From contig NZ_CAKKLX010000015.1 in NCBI RefSeq assembly GCF_918698155.1, positions 1 through 64,000 of the forward strand: DNA of 64,000 nucleotides, written 5' to 3'. How positions within the stretch are numbered: position 1 is the stretch's first letter; each line of letters opens with the position of its first letter. Positions 38,837 to 48,129 of the stretch are shown piece by piece. The position numbers and the translations under genes were made by a program. Source of the DNA: Roseomonas sp. CECT 9278 (GTDB lineage: Bacteria; Pseudomonadota; Alphaproteobacteria; Acetobacterales; Acetobacteraceae). The notes under the pieces are model-generated. The model saw nothing but the letters and a program-made list of their open reading frames with translations. It did not search any database and had not been told where the DNA came from.

Positions 38837-39903
38837 GCGGGCAGCGCCACGATGGCATCGGCCTCCCAGGCCAGGCTGACGGGCGCACCGCGGGCGGGGG
38901 GCGCGCCATCCTCCTCGGCATGCGCCACGCGCAGTGTCGCGCCGCCTGCCAGGCGGACCAGCAGCAGCGAATCATCGCCGCGGAAGGCGACTTCCTCGAC
39001 CACGCCGGCGGCGGTGTTCATGCCGGTCGCGCCGGGCGCGACGCGGATGCGTTCGGGCCGCAGCGCCACGGCGGCCGTGCCGTCCGGGATATCGCCGGCG
39101 AAGCACGCGCCGGCCTCCGGGCTGTCGAAGCGGCCGGGCGCGGCGCGGCCCTCCAGCACATTCGCCGCGCCCAGGAAGCGCGCGACGAAGCGCGAGGCCG
39201 GTCGCTCGTAGATCGCGCGCGGCGTGCCCACCTGCGCGACACGCCCGGCGTCCAGCACCGCCACGCGGTCGGCCAGCGCCAGCGCTTCCTCCTGGTCATG
39301 CGTGACCATCACGAAGGCCGCGCCGGTCGCGCGCTGCAGGGCGCGCAGCTCGAAGCCCGTGCGTTCGCGCAACCCCGCATCCAGCGCGCCGAGCGGTTCG
39401 TCGAGCAACAGCAGGCGCGGGCGCATCACCAGGGACCGTGCCAGCGCCACGCGCTGCTTCTGCCCGCCGGAGAGCTGGTGCGGCCGGCGCGCGCCGAAGC
39501 CCTCCAGACCCACCATGGTCAATGCCGCCGCGACGCGCGACGCGGCCTCGGCGCGTGACACCCGGGCGCGCCGCAGGCCATAGGCGATGTTGTCCGCGAC
39601 GCTCATGTGCGGGAACAGCGCATAGGACTGGAACATCATGTTGACCGGCCGCGCCCAGGGCGGCATCGCGACGATGTCGTGCCCGTCCAGCAGCAGCCGC
39701 CCGGCATCCGGCGCCTCGAAGCCGGCGATGATCCGCAGCAGGGTGGACTTGCCGGACCCCGACCCGCCGAGCAGCGCGAAGAACTCGCCCGCCGCGATCT
39801 CGAGGTCGAGCGCATCCAGCGCCAGCGTGGTCCCGAAACGCTTGGTCAGCGCCTGCGCGCGCAGCAGCGATGCCGGCGCGGCGGCTTGAAGCGGCGCGCC
39901 CAA
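38833..39903 (-). CDS. ABC transporter ATP-binding protein, polyamine type (PotA/PotG-like)
   Basis: 356 residues. Walker A GGSGSGKST, signature LSGGQKQRVALAR, Walker B LLLLDEPLGALD and a C-terminal TOBE domain with VALRPERIRVAPG. No ATG or GTG lies near the expected N-terminus; TTG 39903, placed 1 base after the binding-protein stop, is the only sensible start. It energises import through the two permeases downstream. Confidence 0.87.
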   Translation of the reverse strand: MGAPLQAAAPASLLRAQALTKRFGTTLALDALDLEIAAGEFFALLGGSGSGKSTLLRIIAGFEAPDAGRLLLDGHDIVAMPPWARPVNMMFQSYALFPHMSVADNIAYGLRRARVSRAEAASRVAAALTMVGLEGFGARRPHQLSGGQKQRVALARSLVMRPRLLLLDEPLGALDAGLRERTGFELRALQRATGAAFVMVTHDQEEALALADRVAVLDAGRVAQVGTPRAIYERPASRFVARFLGAANVLEGRAAPGRFDSPEAGACFAGDIPDGTAAVALRPERIRVAPGATGMNTAAGVVEEVAFRGDDSLLLVRLAGGATLRVAHAEEDGAPPARGAPVSLAWEADAIVALPA

Positions 39904-39904
39904 G

Positions 39905-40999
39905 CTAGCGCCCGCGCTTGAAGCGCGCCCACAGCCGCGTGCGCTCGCGCTCGGCCTCGCGCGGCGGCGTGCCGGCGACGAAGCTGCGCGCCAGCGCCTC
40001 GGGCGGCGGAAACACGTTCGGGTCGTTGCGGACCGCCTCATCCACCAGGGGTCGGCTGGCCGGCACGGCATTCGGGTAGCGCACATGGTTGGTGATGCCG
40101 GCCATCACGTCGGGCTGCAGCAGGAAGTTGATGAAGGCGTGGGCCGCATCGGGGTTCGGCGCATCGGCCGGGATCGCCAGCATGTCGAACCACAGTTGCG
40201 CGCCCTCGCGCGGCATGACGTAGCCGACCTCGACGCCGCGGTTGGCTTCGCGCGCGCGGGCCTGGGCCTGGATCACGTCGCCCGAATAGGTCAGCGCCAC
40301 GCAGGCCTCCCCGGTCGCCAGCGCATCGAGGATGGAGGAGGAGGCGATGATGGTGCGCACATGCCGGCGGATGCCCATCAGCGCCTGCTCGGCCGCGCGC
40401 AGGTCCTCCGCCGCGTGGCCGTTGGGATCGCGCCCGAGCCAGCGCAGCACCGAGGGCAGCACGTCGGTCGGGCTGTCCATCACCATGATGCCGCAGCGCG
40501 CCAGGCGCTGCGCGTTCTCCGGCCGCAGCAGGATGTCCAGGCTGTCGAGCGCCACCTCGGGCCCCAGCGCCGCGCGCACCCGATCCACACGGATGCCGAG
40601 CCCCACCGTGCCCCACAGATAGACCGCGCCATGCCGGTTGCCCGGGTCGATCCCCGCCACGCGCTCCATCAGCGTGGCATCGAGGTTGCGCCAGTTGGGG
40701 ATCGCCGCGCGGTCGATCGGCCGCAGCGCGCCGGCACGCAGCAGGCGCGCGAAGGTGGGTTCGCTGGTCGGCACCACGATGTCGTAGCCCGACCGGCCGG
40801 CCGACAGCTTGCCCTCCAGCGTCTCGAGGCTGTCATACACGTCGTAGCGCACGCGGATGCCGGTCTCGCGCGTGAAGCGCGCCACCGCGTAGGGGTCGAT
40901 GTAGTCCGACCAGTTGTACACGTTCAGCACGCGCTCCTGCGCCGCGGCCGGCAGGGTGGCGGCGATCAGCACAAGCAGCGGCAGCAGGCGTCGGAACAT
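39905..40999 (-). CDS. Periplasmic polyamine-type substrate-binding protein (PotF/PotD-like)
   Basis: 364 residues from ATG 40999. Signal peptide MFRRLLPLLVLIAATLPAAA, then VLNVYNWSDYIDPYAVARF, the classic opening of putrescine/spermidine receptors. VYLWGTVGLGI and EGAQLWFDMLAIP are also typical. First gene of the four-gene importer. Polyamine specificity is by family; other amines or opines cannot be excluded. Confidence 0.88.
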   Translation of the reverse strand: MFRRLLPLLVLIAATLPAAAQERVLNVYNWSDYIDPYAVARFTRETGIRVRYDVYDSLETLEGKLSAGRSGYDIVVPTSEPTFARLLRAGALRPIDRAAIPNWRNLDATLMERVAGIDPGNRHGAVYLWGTVGLGIRVDRVRAALGPEVALDSLDILLRPENAQRLARCGIMVMDSPTDVLPSVLRWLGRDPNGHAAEDLRAAEQALMGIRRHVRTIIASSSILDALATGEACVALTYSGDVIQAQARAREANRGVEVGYVMPREGAQLWFDMLAIPADAPNPDAAHAFINFLLQPDVMAGITNHVRYPNAVPASRPLVDEAVRNDPNVFPPPEALARSFVAGTPPREAERERTRLWARFKRGR

Positions 41000-41102
41000 C
41001 GGCGCGGGTCCTCGGGCGGCGGGCGGCGGGTATGCGAGCGTAACACGCACCGTCGCGGCGCCATCCCCCCGGGCCATCGTATCGGATGTAGGATTTTTTC
41101 CC

Positions 41103-41130
41103 TTGACTAATGGGCCGTTCTTCCTGTAAT
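41103..41130 (+). promoter_or_regulatory. Candidate promoter for the phage-derived island
   Basis: TTGACT (41103-41108), a 16-base spacer and TGTAAT (41125-41130) sit in a short AT-rich patch. The leader down to the first ATG (41262) then contains a C-run and a perfect 14-bp palindrome CCCGCCCGGGCGGG at 41207-41220. Confidence 0.4.
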
Positions 41131-41261
41131 CGAGCCTCACCAAGGGGCGAACTGCGTCCGCGGCGCCCCCTGCCCCCCCCCAGTCCCGACAGTCCGACCC
41201 AGAACCCCCGCCCGGGCGGGCGCGCCCGCGCGCGCCGGCCCGGCGGGACGAGGAGCCATGC

Positions 41262-41912
41262 ATGCCATTCTCCGCCCTCGGCCTCTCGGCCCTCACCTCA
41301 GCGAACGGCTTCACGCTGTGGCACTACCGCACGGATGACCTGCGCGCCGCGGTCCTGGCGCCGGGCTATTTCGCGCCGGCCGGCGCGCAGCTGCTGCCAG
41401 GCGACATCGTCATCGTGCAGGCGTCGGACGCCACTGCGCTGATCCCGATCCGCGGCGGCACGCTGGTCGGCGGCGGTGTCACGGTCGATGGCTCGGGCGG
41501 CGCGCCGTCCCTGCTGCGATCCGCCACGCTGGTCGCGGATCTCGACCTCGCCGCCACCGCCACGGCCCGCGCCATCCAGCTCGACACCGTGGGCGAGCTG
41601 CTGTTCGAGGGCGAGATGCTCGAGGCCGGCGCCACCATCACCGGCCCGGTCGCGCAGGTCACCTTCGCGCTGCTGACCAGCGCCGGCACCGATGTGGTGG
41701 CGCCGCAGACCGTCGCGGTGGTGGCCGGCCGCGCCGGCGTGACCTTCGCGGTGCCGCCGCCCGGCGGTGGCTACCGCCTGCGCGCGCAGGAGACCGCCGA
41801 CCCGACTCTGTTCGTCCGCTCGCCACCCTTTGCCGTGACCTTCCCGCCGAAGCTGCTCGCCGAGGCCGGCGGGCGGCTGCTGACCGAGGCCGACGGCCTG
41901 CTGCTGCTCTAG
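41262..41912 (+). CDS. Phage-type tail-associated protein, unknown family
   Basis: 216 residues, rich in Ala/Val/Thr and predicted beta structure. ATG 41262 has AGGAG at 6 bases; an out-of-frame ATG lies 4 bases earlier. The chain ends with a repeated LLAEAGGRLLTEADGLLLL-type segment (two 11-residue units), a pattern seen in short tail proteins. Assigned to phage origin mainly because the next genes are tail spike and tail fibre. Confidence 0.55.
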   Translation: MPFSALGLSALTSANGFTLWHYRTDDLRAAVLAPGYFAPAGAQLLPGDIVIVQASDATALIPIRGGTLVGGGVTVDGSGGAPSLLRSATLVADLDLAATATARAIQLDTVGELLFEGEMLEAGATITGPVAQVTFALLTSAGTDVVAPQTVAVVAGRAGVTFAVPPPGGGYRLRAQETADPTLFVRSPPFAVTFPPKLLAEAGGRLLTEADGLLLL

Positions 41913-41965
41913 CGCCACCGCTTCCCCCGCCCGCCCCCCGCGCCCCGCAAGAGAGAAACCCCCCG

Positions 41966-43903
41966 ATGTCCGACACCAAGATCAGCGCCCTTCCCGCCAT
42001 CGCCAACGCCGCGGATGCCGACCTGCTGCCGGTCGTGCAGGGCAGCGGCGGCAGCGCCGTGACGCGGCGCGCGAGCCTGGCGCAGCTGCGCTCCGGCCTG
42101 CTCGCGGACCGCCCCGTGCATGTGCGCGACTTCGGCGCGGTGGGCGACGGCACGACCAACGACGCGCCGGCGATCCAGGCGGCGATCGACGCGCTCTCGG
42201 CCGGCGCCGGCGGCGTGCTGGAATTCGGCGCGCGCGCCTATCGCATCGGCAGCCCCATCGTGGTGAACAACGCCGCCATCATCTTCCAGGGCGCCGGCTT
42301 CACCGAAGGCCCGAGCGTCGCGAGCGGCACCTGGCTGACCATCAACCAGACCGGCTTCACCCCCTTCACCTTCACCGGCACCGCCGCGCGCGGCTCGGTG
42401 GTGCGCGACCTGGCGGTGCGCCAGACGCACACCGCGCCGATCGGCCCGTCCTGGGCGCCGACCGATTATGACTTCGTGTTCCGGGTGCAGGACTGCCTGG
42501 GCGCGGTGGACTTCGACAATGTCTTCCTGTGCGCCATCAATCGCGGCATCTGGATCGACAATTCGGGCCGCTTCAACATCCAGCGCCTGCGCGGCCAGGT
42601 CTACACCACGGGCATCGAGATCGACCGCGGCTTCGACGCCGGGCGCATCCAGCACGTCCATTTCTGGCCCTTCGCCTCGGCCGCCGACGACGTGGTGCGC
42701 TGGCAGCAGGCGAACCAGGATGCGATCGTGCTGCGGCGCGTGGACGGCATCTTCATGGACGACCTGTTCGTGTTCGGCGCGCGGTCGGGCCTGCGCTTCA
42801 CCTCCTCGGCGTCGGGCACCGCGCGCAAATTCTACATCGGCAGCTACTATTCCGACTTCACGCAGTACGGCGCCTGGATCGACGGCACCAATGTCGTGGG
42901 GCAGATCGCCAATGCCACCACGCAGTCGGAGCTGTTCAACTCGGGCGGCGCCGTCTATCCGGGCGGCAGCGGCATCCGCATCGACGGCAGCAACGTGCGC
43001 CTGCAGATCGGCAATTTCCGCGCCGACGATTCCGAAAGCAACGCCATCCGCATCAACGGCACGGGCAACCGCCTCGATGTCTTCTCCTTCCGCGCCGAGT
43101 TCTACAACCGCCTGAATGACGGCTCCGCGGCGATCCATGTCGCGAACGTCGCGGCCGGCACGCCCAACGCGGTCTTCCTGGGCAGCCCCGCGCTGCTGGG
43201 CAACGGCAATGGCGGCCCGCTGATCAACACCGGCACCAACGGCCACATCGCCCTGGCCGGCCCGGCCGGGCGCGTCGACCGCCCGGGCGTCATGGTGGGC
43301 AGCGAAGGCAGCGGCCTGTTCGCCCCGACCAGCACCGAGATCGCCGCCGTCGCCTCGGGCATCGAGGTGCTGCGCGCCACCTCGACCGGCACGGTCACGC
43401 TGGGTGGCGTGAACGGCACGCATGGCTTCGGCATCACCACGCCCACCAGCGCGGCCAACCGCATGGTCGCGATTGCCACCACCGCCGCCGGCGCCCCCAG
43501 CCTGGCGGCCCAGGGCAGCGATGCGAACATCGCGGTCGCCTTCGCGGCGAAGGGGTCGGGCACGGTGCGCCTGCAGACGCGCGGCGCGACGGCGCTGGAG
43601 GTCAATGCGACCGGCACGCCCGGCAATTTCATGCGGATCAATGCCACCGCCTCGGGCGGCACGCCGCAGGTGCAGGCCCAGGGCAGCGACAGCAATGTCG
43701 GGCTGCAGCTGGCGGCCAAGGGCGCGGCGGCGGTCAGCACGACCAGCCCGTTCCAGCTGCCGACCTACACGGTGGCGACACTGCCCGCCGCCGCGACCTA
43801 CGTCCGCTGCGTGATCTACGTCTCGGACGGCACCGCGAACAAGCGCCTGGCGATCAGCGACGGCACGTCCTGGCGCTGGCCGGACGGCGCGGTGGTGAGC
43901 TGA
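41966..43903 (+). CDS. Tail-spike protein with pectate-lyase-like beta helix
   Basis: 645 residues. Residues 1-45 (TKISALPAIANAADADLLPVVQ) are the widespread phage tail-fibre attachment segment. RDFGAVGDGTTNDAPAIQAAIDAL at about 53-75 is the pectate lyase 3 motif that opens right-handed beta-helix polysaccharide depolymerases. The C-terminal third has two ~60-residue repeats (QGSDANIAVAFAAKG near 512, QGSDSNVGLQLAAKG near 573). A capsule- or LPS-binding/degrading spike is the likely role. Confidence 0.82.
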   Translation: MSDTKISALPAIANAADADLLPVVQGSGGSAVTRRASLAQLRSGLLADRPVHVRDFGAVGDGTTNDAPAIQAAIDALSAGAGGVLEFGARAYRIGSPIVVNNAAIIFQGAGFTEGPSVASGTWLTINQTGFTPFTFTGTAARGSVVRDLAVRQTHTAPIGPSWAPTDYDFVFRVQDCLGAVDFDNVFLCAINRGIWIDNSGRFNIQRLRGQVYTTGIEIDRGFDAGRIQHVHFWPFASAADDVVRWQQANQDAIVLRRVDGIFMDDLFVFGARSGLRFTSSASGTARKFYIGSYYSDFTQYGAWIDGTNVVGQIANATTQSELFNSGGAVYPGGSGIRIDGSNVRLQIGNFRADDSESNAIRINGTGNRLDVFSFRAEFYNRLNDGSAAIHVANVAAGTPNAVFLGSPALLGNGNGGPLINTGTNGHIALAGPAGRVDRPGVMVGSEGSGLFAPTSTEIAAVASGIEVLRATSTGTVTLGGVNGTHGFGITTPTSAANRMVAIATTAAGAPSLAAQGSDANIAVAFAAKGSGTVRLQTRGATALEVNATGTPGNFMRINATASGGTPQVQAQGSDSNVGLQLAAKGAAAVSTTSPFQLPTYTVATLPAAATYVRCVIYVSDGTANKRLAISDGTSWRWPDGAVVS

Positions 43904-43935
43904 AGCACCCCGGACAGCGAAGGACAGCACGCGCC

Positions 43936-44313
43936 ATGGCCTCCCTCACCGACTACGCCAAGAACCTGCTCGCCCGCGCCCTGGTGGGCCGGCAGCCGTC
44001 CCTGCCGGTCGCCGCCTGGGCGGCGCTCGGCACCGGCGGCACCGATGCCGCGGGGCTCGCCGGGGAACCGGCGGCGGCCTCGGGCTATGCCCGCCAGCCG
44101 GTGGCCTTCACCGGCTCCGGCGCGCAGCGCAACATCGCGCCGCTGCGTTTCGCCTTCACCGGCAGCGTCGGCACGCTGACGCATGTCGGCCTGTACGATG
44201 CCGTGGCGGGCGGCAATGCGCTGGCCTGGGGCACGCTCGGCACGCCGGCGACGCTGAATGCCGCCGGCACCATCACCGTGCCGGCCGAGAGCCTGACCGT
44301 GCTGGCGGACTGA
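43936..44313 (+). CDS. Phage tail-fibre-like protein
   Basis: 125 residues. MASLTDYAKNLLARALVG followed by a beta-rich body ending THVGLYDAVAGGNALAWGTL is the layout of small tail-fibre proteins common in siphophage-like tails. It follows the spike gene by 32 bases in the same direction. Confidence 0.65.
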   Translation: MASLTDYAKNLLARALVGRQPSLPVAAWAALGTGGTDAAGLAGEPAAASGYARQPVAFTGSGAQRNIAPLRFAFTGSVGTLTHVGLYDAVAGGNALAWGTLGTPATLNAAGTITVPAESLTVLAD

Positions 44314-44320
44314 CGCCGCA

Positions 44321-44725
44321 TCATTCCTGCGGCGTGCGGCCGCGGATGCCCCCGCCGGCCGAACGCCCGGCGTCGATCAGTGCCTGGGTGCGATCGCGCG
44401 CCCAGGTCGCGCCCATGTTCGGGCGCAGGTCCATGTCGCGTTCATCCACCACGGCATAGGTCACCAGGAACCCCTGCCCCGCCCGGCCGGCGATGATCGC
44501 GAGCTCCACCACCATGAAGCTCACATGCAGTTCGGGCGTGCACGACCCGCCGCGGTCGATCTGCATGCGGACTTCCCGCTGAAGACCGGCCGTGAAGGCC
44601 AGCGCATCGTCGCGTGCCTCGTTGTGGCGCACGACATGGATGCACGACGCGGCCGCGCCGCCCGCCCACGCCATCCCCAACAGCATCGCCAGCGCCGCGC
44701 GCACCGTGGCCTCCCGTCGTCCCAT
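44321..44725 (-). CDS. Hypothetical exported protein
   Basis: 134 residues from ATG 44725. A signal peptide (AALAMLLGMAWAGGAAAS) precedes a short mature domain with two cysteines. No family recognised. It is inserted antisense between tail-fibre and lysis genes; it may be a cargo gene or a mis-called frame, but the clear signal peptide favours a gene. Confidence 0.5.
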   Translation of the reverse strand: MGRREATVRAALAMLLGMAWAGGAAASCIHVVRHNEARDDALAFTAGLQREVRMQIDRGGSCTPELHVSFMVVELAIIAGRAGQGFLVTYAVVDERDMDLRPNMGATWARDRTQALIDAGRSAGGGIRGRTPQE

Positions 44726-44784
44726 CGGGGCGCAGGATGCACGGAACGCGCGCGCGCCGCATCCCCCACGAAGGAGGCCCCGCC

Positions 44785-45456
44785 ATGGATCCGCGCCAGA
44801 CCCGCGGCTATCGCAACCGCAATCCCGGCAACATCGACCATCTGCCGTCGAACCGCTGGCAAGGCCTGGCGGACCCGCCCATCGAGGCGCCGCCGGCCGG
44901 TGGCGGTCGCCCACGCTTCGCGCGCTTCGTGTCGCATGAGTACGGCATCCGCGCCCTGGCGGCGCTGCTGACGACCTACCAGGACCGGCACGGGCTGCGC
45001 ACCATCCGCGGCATCGTCGCGCGCTGGGCACCGGGCAGCGAGAACGACACCGAGGCCTATATCGCCGCGGTGGCGCGGCGCATGGACCGCCACCCGCGCG
45101 CCATGCTCGACCTGCATACGCATGCCGACCTGCGCCCGCTGGTCGAGGCGATCATCCACCACGAGATCGGCGGCAATCCGTATGACCGTGGCACGATCGA
45201 CGCCGGGCTGCGCCTGATGGGCGTGACGGCGCAGGGCCGCGCGGCGGTGGTGCGCAGCGACACGGTGCGCGCGGCGGCCGGCACGGCGGCTGCGGGCGTG
45301 GCCGCGACGGCCGTCGTGCAGCCGATGGCCGAGGCCGCCGCGCAGGCCGCCCCGGCACTGGCGGCCCTGCACGGCCTGGCGCCCTGGCTGGCGGCGCTGA
45401 TCGTGATCGGCGTCGCGGGCTGGTTCATCTGGCAGCGCCTGCGGCGGCCGGCGTGA
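44785..45456 (+). CDS. Phage-type structural/peptidoglycan-active protein with C-terminal membrane anchor
   Basis: 223 residues from ATG 44785, with AAGGAGG upstream. GYRNRNPGNIDH near the N-terminus, GIRALAALLTTYQ and WAPGSENDTEAYI are the conserved blocks of phage proteins labelled structural/P5-like and found in lysis modules. About 60 Ala-rich residues then lead to one C-terminal helix (WLAALIVIGVAGWFIW). Likely the endolysin or a virion hydrolase of the island, membrane tethered. Catalytic residues not certain. Confidence 0.6.
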   Translation: MDPRQTRGYRNRNPGNIDHLPSNRWQGLADPPIEAPPAGGGRPRFARFVSHEYGIRALAALLTTYQDRHGLRTIRGIVARWAPGSENDTEAYIAAVARRMDRHPRAMLDLHTHADLRPLVEAIIHHEIGGNPYDRGTIDAGLRLMGVTAQGRAAVVRSDTVRAAAGTAAAGVAATAVVQPMAEAAAQAAPALAALHGLAPWLAALIVIGVAGWFIWQRLRRPA

Positions 45457-45695
45457 CCGCGCTGATCGCCGCCGCCTGGTCGCGCGCGGCGGGATGGATC
45501 GCCGCGATCGGCGCCGCGCTGGCGGTGCTCGGGGCGGCCTACCTGGCCGGCCGGCGCGACGGGCACGCGCTGTCCGATGCACGCACACAGCAGCGCGCCG
45601 CGCGCGCGCGGGAGATTCGCGATGAAGTGGACCGCGACGTGGATCGCGCTGGCGATCCTGCTGGCGAGCTGCGCCGGGACTGGCGGCGCGACTGA
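45453..45695 (+). CDS. Rz-like i-spanin
   Basis: 80 residues from GTG 45453, overlapping the previous stop (GTGA). One N-terminal helix (residues ~12-32) and then a highly charged helical tail (QQRAARAREIRDEVDRDVDR). This is the topology of inner-membrane spanins. A second frame inside its 3' end encodes a small lipoprotein, as in Rz/Rz1 pairs. Confidence 0.62.
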   Translation: MTALIAAAWSRAAGWIAAIGAALAVLGAAYLAGRRDGHALSDARTQQRAARAREIRDEVDRDVDRAGDPAGELRRDWRRD

Positions 45696-45807
45696 CTGCG
45701 CCACCTGGCGCCCGATCCTGGTGCATGACGACGACACGCTGACGGCCGACACCGCGCGCGCCATCCTGGCGCACAACCGGACCGGACGCCGGCTGTGCGG
45801 CTGGTAG
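45622..45807 (+). CDS. Rz1-like o-spanin lipoprotein
   Basis: 61 residues from ATG 45622, starting inside the i-spanin gene in another frame. MKWTATWIALAILLASC has a lipobox LASC, so lipidation is expected. The mature chain has CATWRPI, DTLTADTARAILAHN and a final CGW, a pattern I recall in small phage proteins of lysis cassettes. Its stop abuts the convergent aldo/keto reductase stop. Confidence 0.6.
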   Translation: MKWTATWIALAILLASCAGTGGATDCATWRPILVHDDDTLTADTARAILAHNRTGRRLCGW

Positions 45808-46785
45808 TCAGCCGGCCTGGATCGCCGCGATCATCGCCATCGCCTCGGGCGGCAACGGGCCGCGGTTGATGGCGGCGACGCCGTGGTCCAGTTCCGCGAT
45901 GCTCGACGTGCCGATGATGGCGGTCGCGACCTGCGGGGGCATCGCGGCATAGCGCAGCGCGAGTTCCACCAGGTCGGCGGCGTATCCCGCCTCGATCACC
46001 GGCAGCAGGCGGCGCGCCGCCGCGACGTCCTCGGCGTAGCTCGCACCCGAGGCGATGGGCGCCACCTGCGGCACGCCATAGGCGCTGCGCGCCTCGGTGC
46101 CGCTCAGCGCGCCGCCGGCGATGATGCGGATCGCCATCACCCCCACATCGGCCGCGGCCGCCTGCGCGATGACACCGCCAAGGTCCGGCATGGCCGAGCC
46201 CGCCGGCAGCGGCGCGATCCCGCTCGGGTTGAGGATGTTGTAGGGCATCTGCGTGGTCGCGAAGCCGCCCTCGGCCAGCAGGCGACCGATCTCCTGCGCA
46301 TCGCCCAGGCCGGTGAAGCCGTAGAAGCGGAACTTGCCCTGGTCGCGCAGCCGCTGCAGCACCGGCACCGCTTCGGCCAGCACCTGGTCCGCGGTGAAGT
46401 CCGGCGCAGCGCCCGCCCGCGTGGTGGGTTCGTGCAGGTGCAGGATATCGACGCTGTCGCGTCGCAGGCGCTTCAGGCTGTCCTCGACCGACGCCACGAT
46501 GGTGCCGGCGATGTCGGCGCGCTGCGCGCCACGGATGCGCACCTTGGTCGCCACCGTCACCGATGCGCGCAGCGCGGCCAGCGCGCGGCCCAGATTGGTC
46601 TCCGACACGCCATCGCCATAGGCCGAGGCGGTGTCGAAATAGGTGATGCCGTGGTCGATGGCGCGGCCGATGGCGTGGTCCTGCTCGGCCGCCGTGCCCT
46701 TCACCATCAAGCCGCCAATGGCGCCGCACCCGTAGCCCAGGACCGACACCGCGATCCCCGTCCTGCCCAACCGCCGCTGCTGCAT
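45808..46785 (-). CDS. Aldo/keto reductase
   Basis: 325 residues from ATG 46785. Catalytic Asp, Tyr, Lys and His lie in FDTASAYGDG, TKVRIRG and ILHLHEP; LGRTGIAVSVLGYGCGAIGG is the usual opening. NADPH-dependent reduction of a carbonyl substrate is expected. Divergent from the TTT receptor across 130 bases. Confidence 0.85.
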   Translation of the reverse strand: MQQRRLGRTGIAVSVLGYGCGAIGGLMVKGTAAEQDHAIGRAIDHGITYFDTASAYGDGVSETNLGRALAALRASVTVATKVRIRGAQRADIAGTIVASVEDSLKRLRRDSVDILHLHEPTTRAGAAPDFTADQVLAEAVPVLQRLRDQGKFRFYGFTGLGDAQEIGRLLAEGGFATTQMPYNILNPSGIAPLPAGSAMPDLGGVIAQAAAADVGVMAIRIIAGGALSGTEARSAYGVPQVAPIASGASYAEDVAAARRLLPVIEAGYAADLVELALRYAAMPPQVATAIIGTSSIAELDHGVAAINRGPLPPEAMAMIAAIQAG

Positions 46786-46915
46786 CGCGCATCCCCCGTT
46801 GCTCGCGGCGGATGCTGCGGCAGGCACCGCGGCGCGGCAAGCGCGTGGATTGCCGGGCGCGCACCGCGATGCCACGCTCGCCGGCAGGCCGGAACGGCCA
46901 TCGGGAGGAAACAAC

Positions 46916-47890
46916 ATGACAAGCCGCCGCGCGATCCTGGTCGCCGCCGCATCCGCGCCCTTCGCGCGCCCCGCCCTCGCCGCCTACCCGGACCGTCCGA
47001 TCCGCGTCATCGTGCCCTTCGCCGCCGGCGGCAATACCGACATCCTGGCGCGCATCGTCGCCACCCGCATGGCCGAGCGCCTGGGCCGCCCCATGGTGAT
47101 CGAGAACCGCACCGGCGCCGGCGGGTCGGTCGGCGCCGAGGCGGTCGCGAAGGCCACGCCCGATGGCTACACGCTGCTGTTCGGCGCCGGCGGGCCGCTG
47201 ACCGCCAACCCGGTGCTGCAGGCGAACATCCCCTATGACGTGGCGCGCGACTTCCGCCCGATCGGCCTGGTCGGCATCCTGCCGATGATCTGCCAGGTCG
47301 GCCCGCGCATCGAGGCGCGCACGCTGACCGACTTCATCGCCATCCTGCGCCAGCGCCCCAACCAGGTGACGATCGCGACGCCCGGCGCGGGAAGTGCCGC
47401 GCATCTCGCGCTCGAACTGCTGATGGCGGGGGCGGACGTGCGCGCCGTGCATGTGCCCTATCGCGGCGGCAGCGCCATGGTGCCGGACCTGATCAGCGGC
47501 ACCGTCGATGCCGGCATGGTCGAACTGCCCTCCGCCCTGCCGCTGCACCTGGATGGCAAGGCGCCGATCATCGCCATCGCCACGGCGCAGCGTTCCCCCG
47601 TGCTGCCGAATGTGCAGACCTTCATCGAGGCCGGCCTGCCGGGCTTCACCGCCGGCTCCTATGGCGGGCTGCTGGCCCCTGCCGGCACACCGGCCGACGT
47701 GGTCGCCACGCTGCATGCCGCGCTGGCCGCGACGCTGGGCGAAGCCGCGATCGTCTCGCGCATCGCCGAGGTCGGCGCGATCCCCGCCGCGCAGGCGCAG
47801 CGCGACCCCGACGGCTTCGCGGCATTCCTCGCAACCGAGCTGGCGAATGCGCGCCGCGCGGCGGCTCTCGCGGGGTTGCGGCCGTCCTGA
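46916..47890 (+). CDS. Tripartite tricarboxylate transporter (Bug-type) periplasmic receptor
   Basis: 324 residues from ATG 46916 behind GGGAGGAA. TSRRAILVAAASAPFARPALA is an export signal with a twin Arg. YPDRPIRVIVPFAAGGNTDILAR, NRTGAGGSVGAEAVAKATPDGYTLL and HVPYRGGSAMVPDLISG are the Bug/TctC signatures. No TctA/TctB membrane genes are adjacent, so it is an orphan receptor, as is common in Acetobacteraceae and Burkholderiales. Confidence 0.9.
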   Translation: MTSRRAILVAAASAPFARPALAAYPDRPIRVIVPFAAGGNTDILARIVATRMAERLGRPMVIENRTGAGGSVGAEAVAKATPDGYTLLFGAGGPLTANPVLQANIPYDVARDFRPIGLVGILPMICQVGPRIEARTLTDFIAILRQRPNQVTIATPGAGSAAHLALELLMAGADVRAVHVPYRGGSAMVPDLISGTVDAGMVELPSALPLHLDGKAPIIAIATAQRSPVLPNVQTFIEAGLPGFTAGSYGGLLAPAGTPADVVATLHAALAATLGEAAIVSRIAEVGAIPAAQAQRDPDGFAAFLATELANARRAAALAGLRPS

Positions 47891-48129
47891 ACGGCCAGCC
47901 CGGCGCCTGATCCGCGCAGGCGGGTTCGCCGGCGCGTTGAAGCCGCCGCGCTGGACGAAGGCGGCCGCGGGGGCGTGACGCGGCCACGCGGGTCGGCGAT
48001 GGCGGGCATCCTGACCGCGTTGCTGGAGATGGACGCCGCGCAGGCATCCGCGCCGATTCCCGCCGGCGCCAATTTGCCTTAACCTCGACGTACCATGATC
48101 GCCCCGATGCCTTCGCTGCTCCATCCCGC

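Noticed and set aside
41909-43930. 673-residue open frame antisense to the tail spike
   Set aside because: No recognisable domain; the plus strand shows the pectate-lyase motif and attachment segment.
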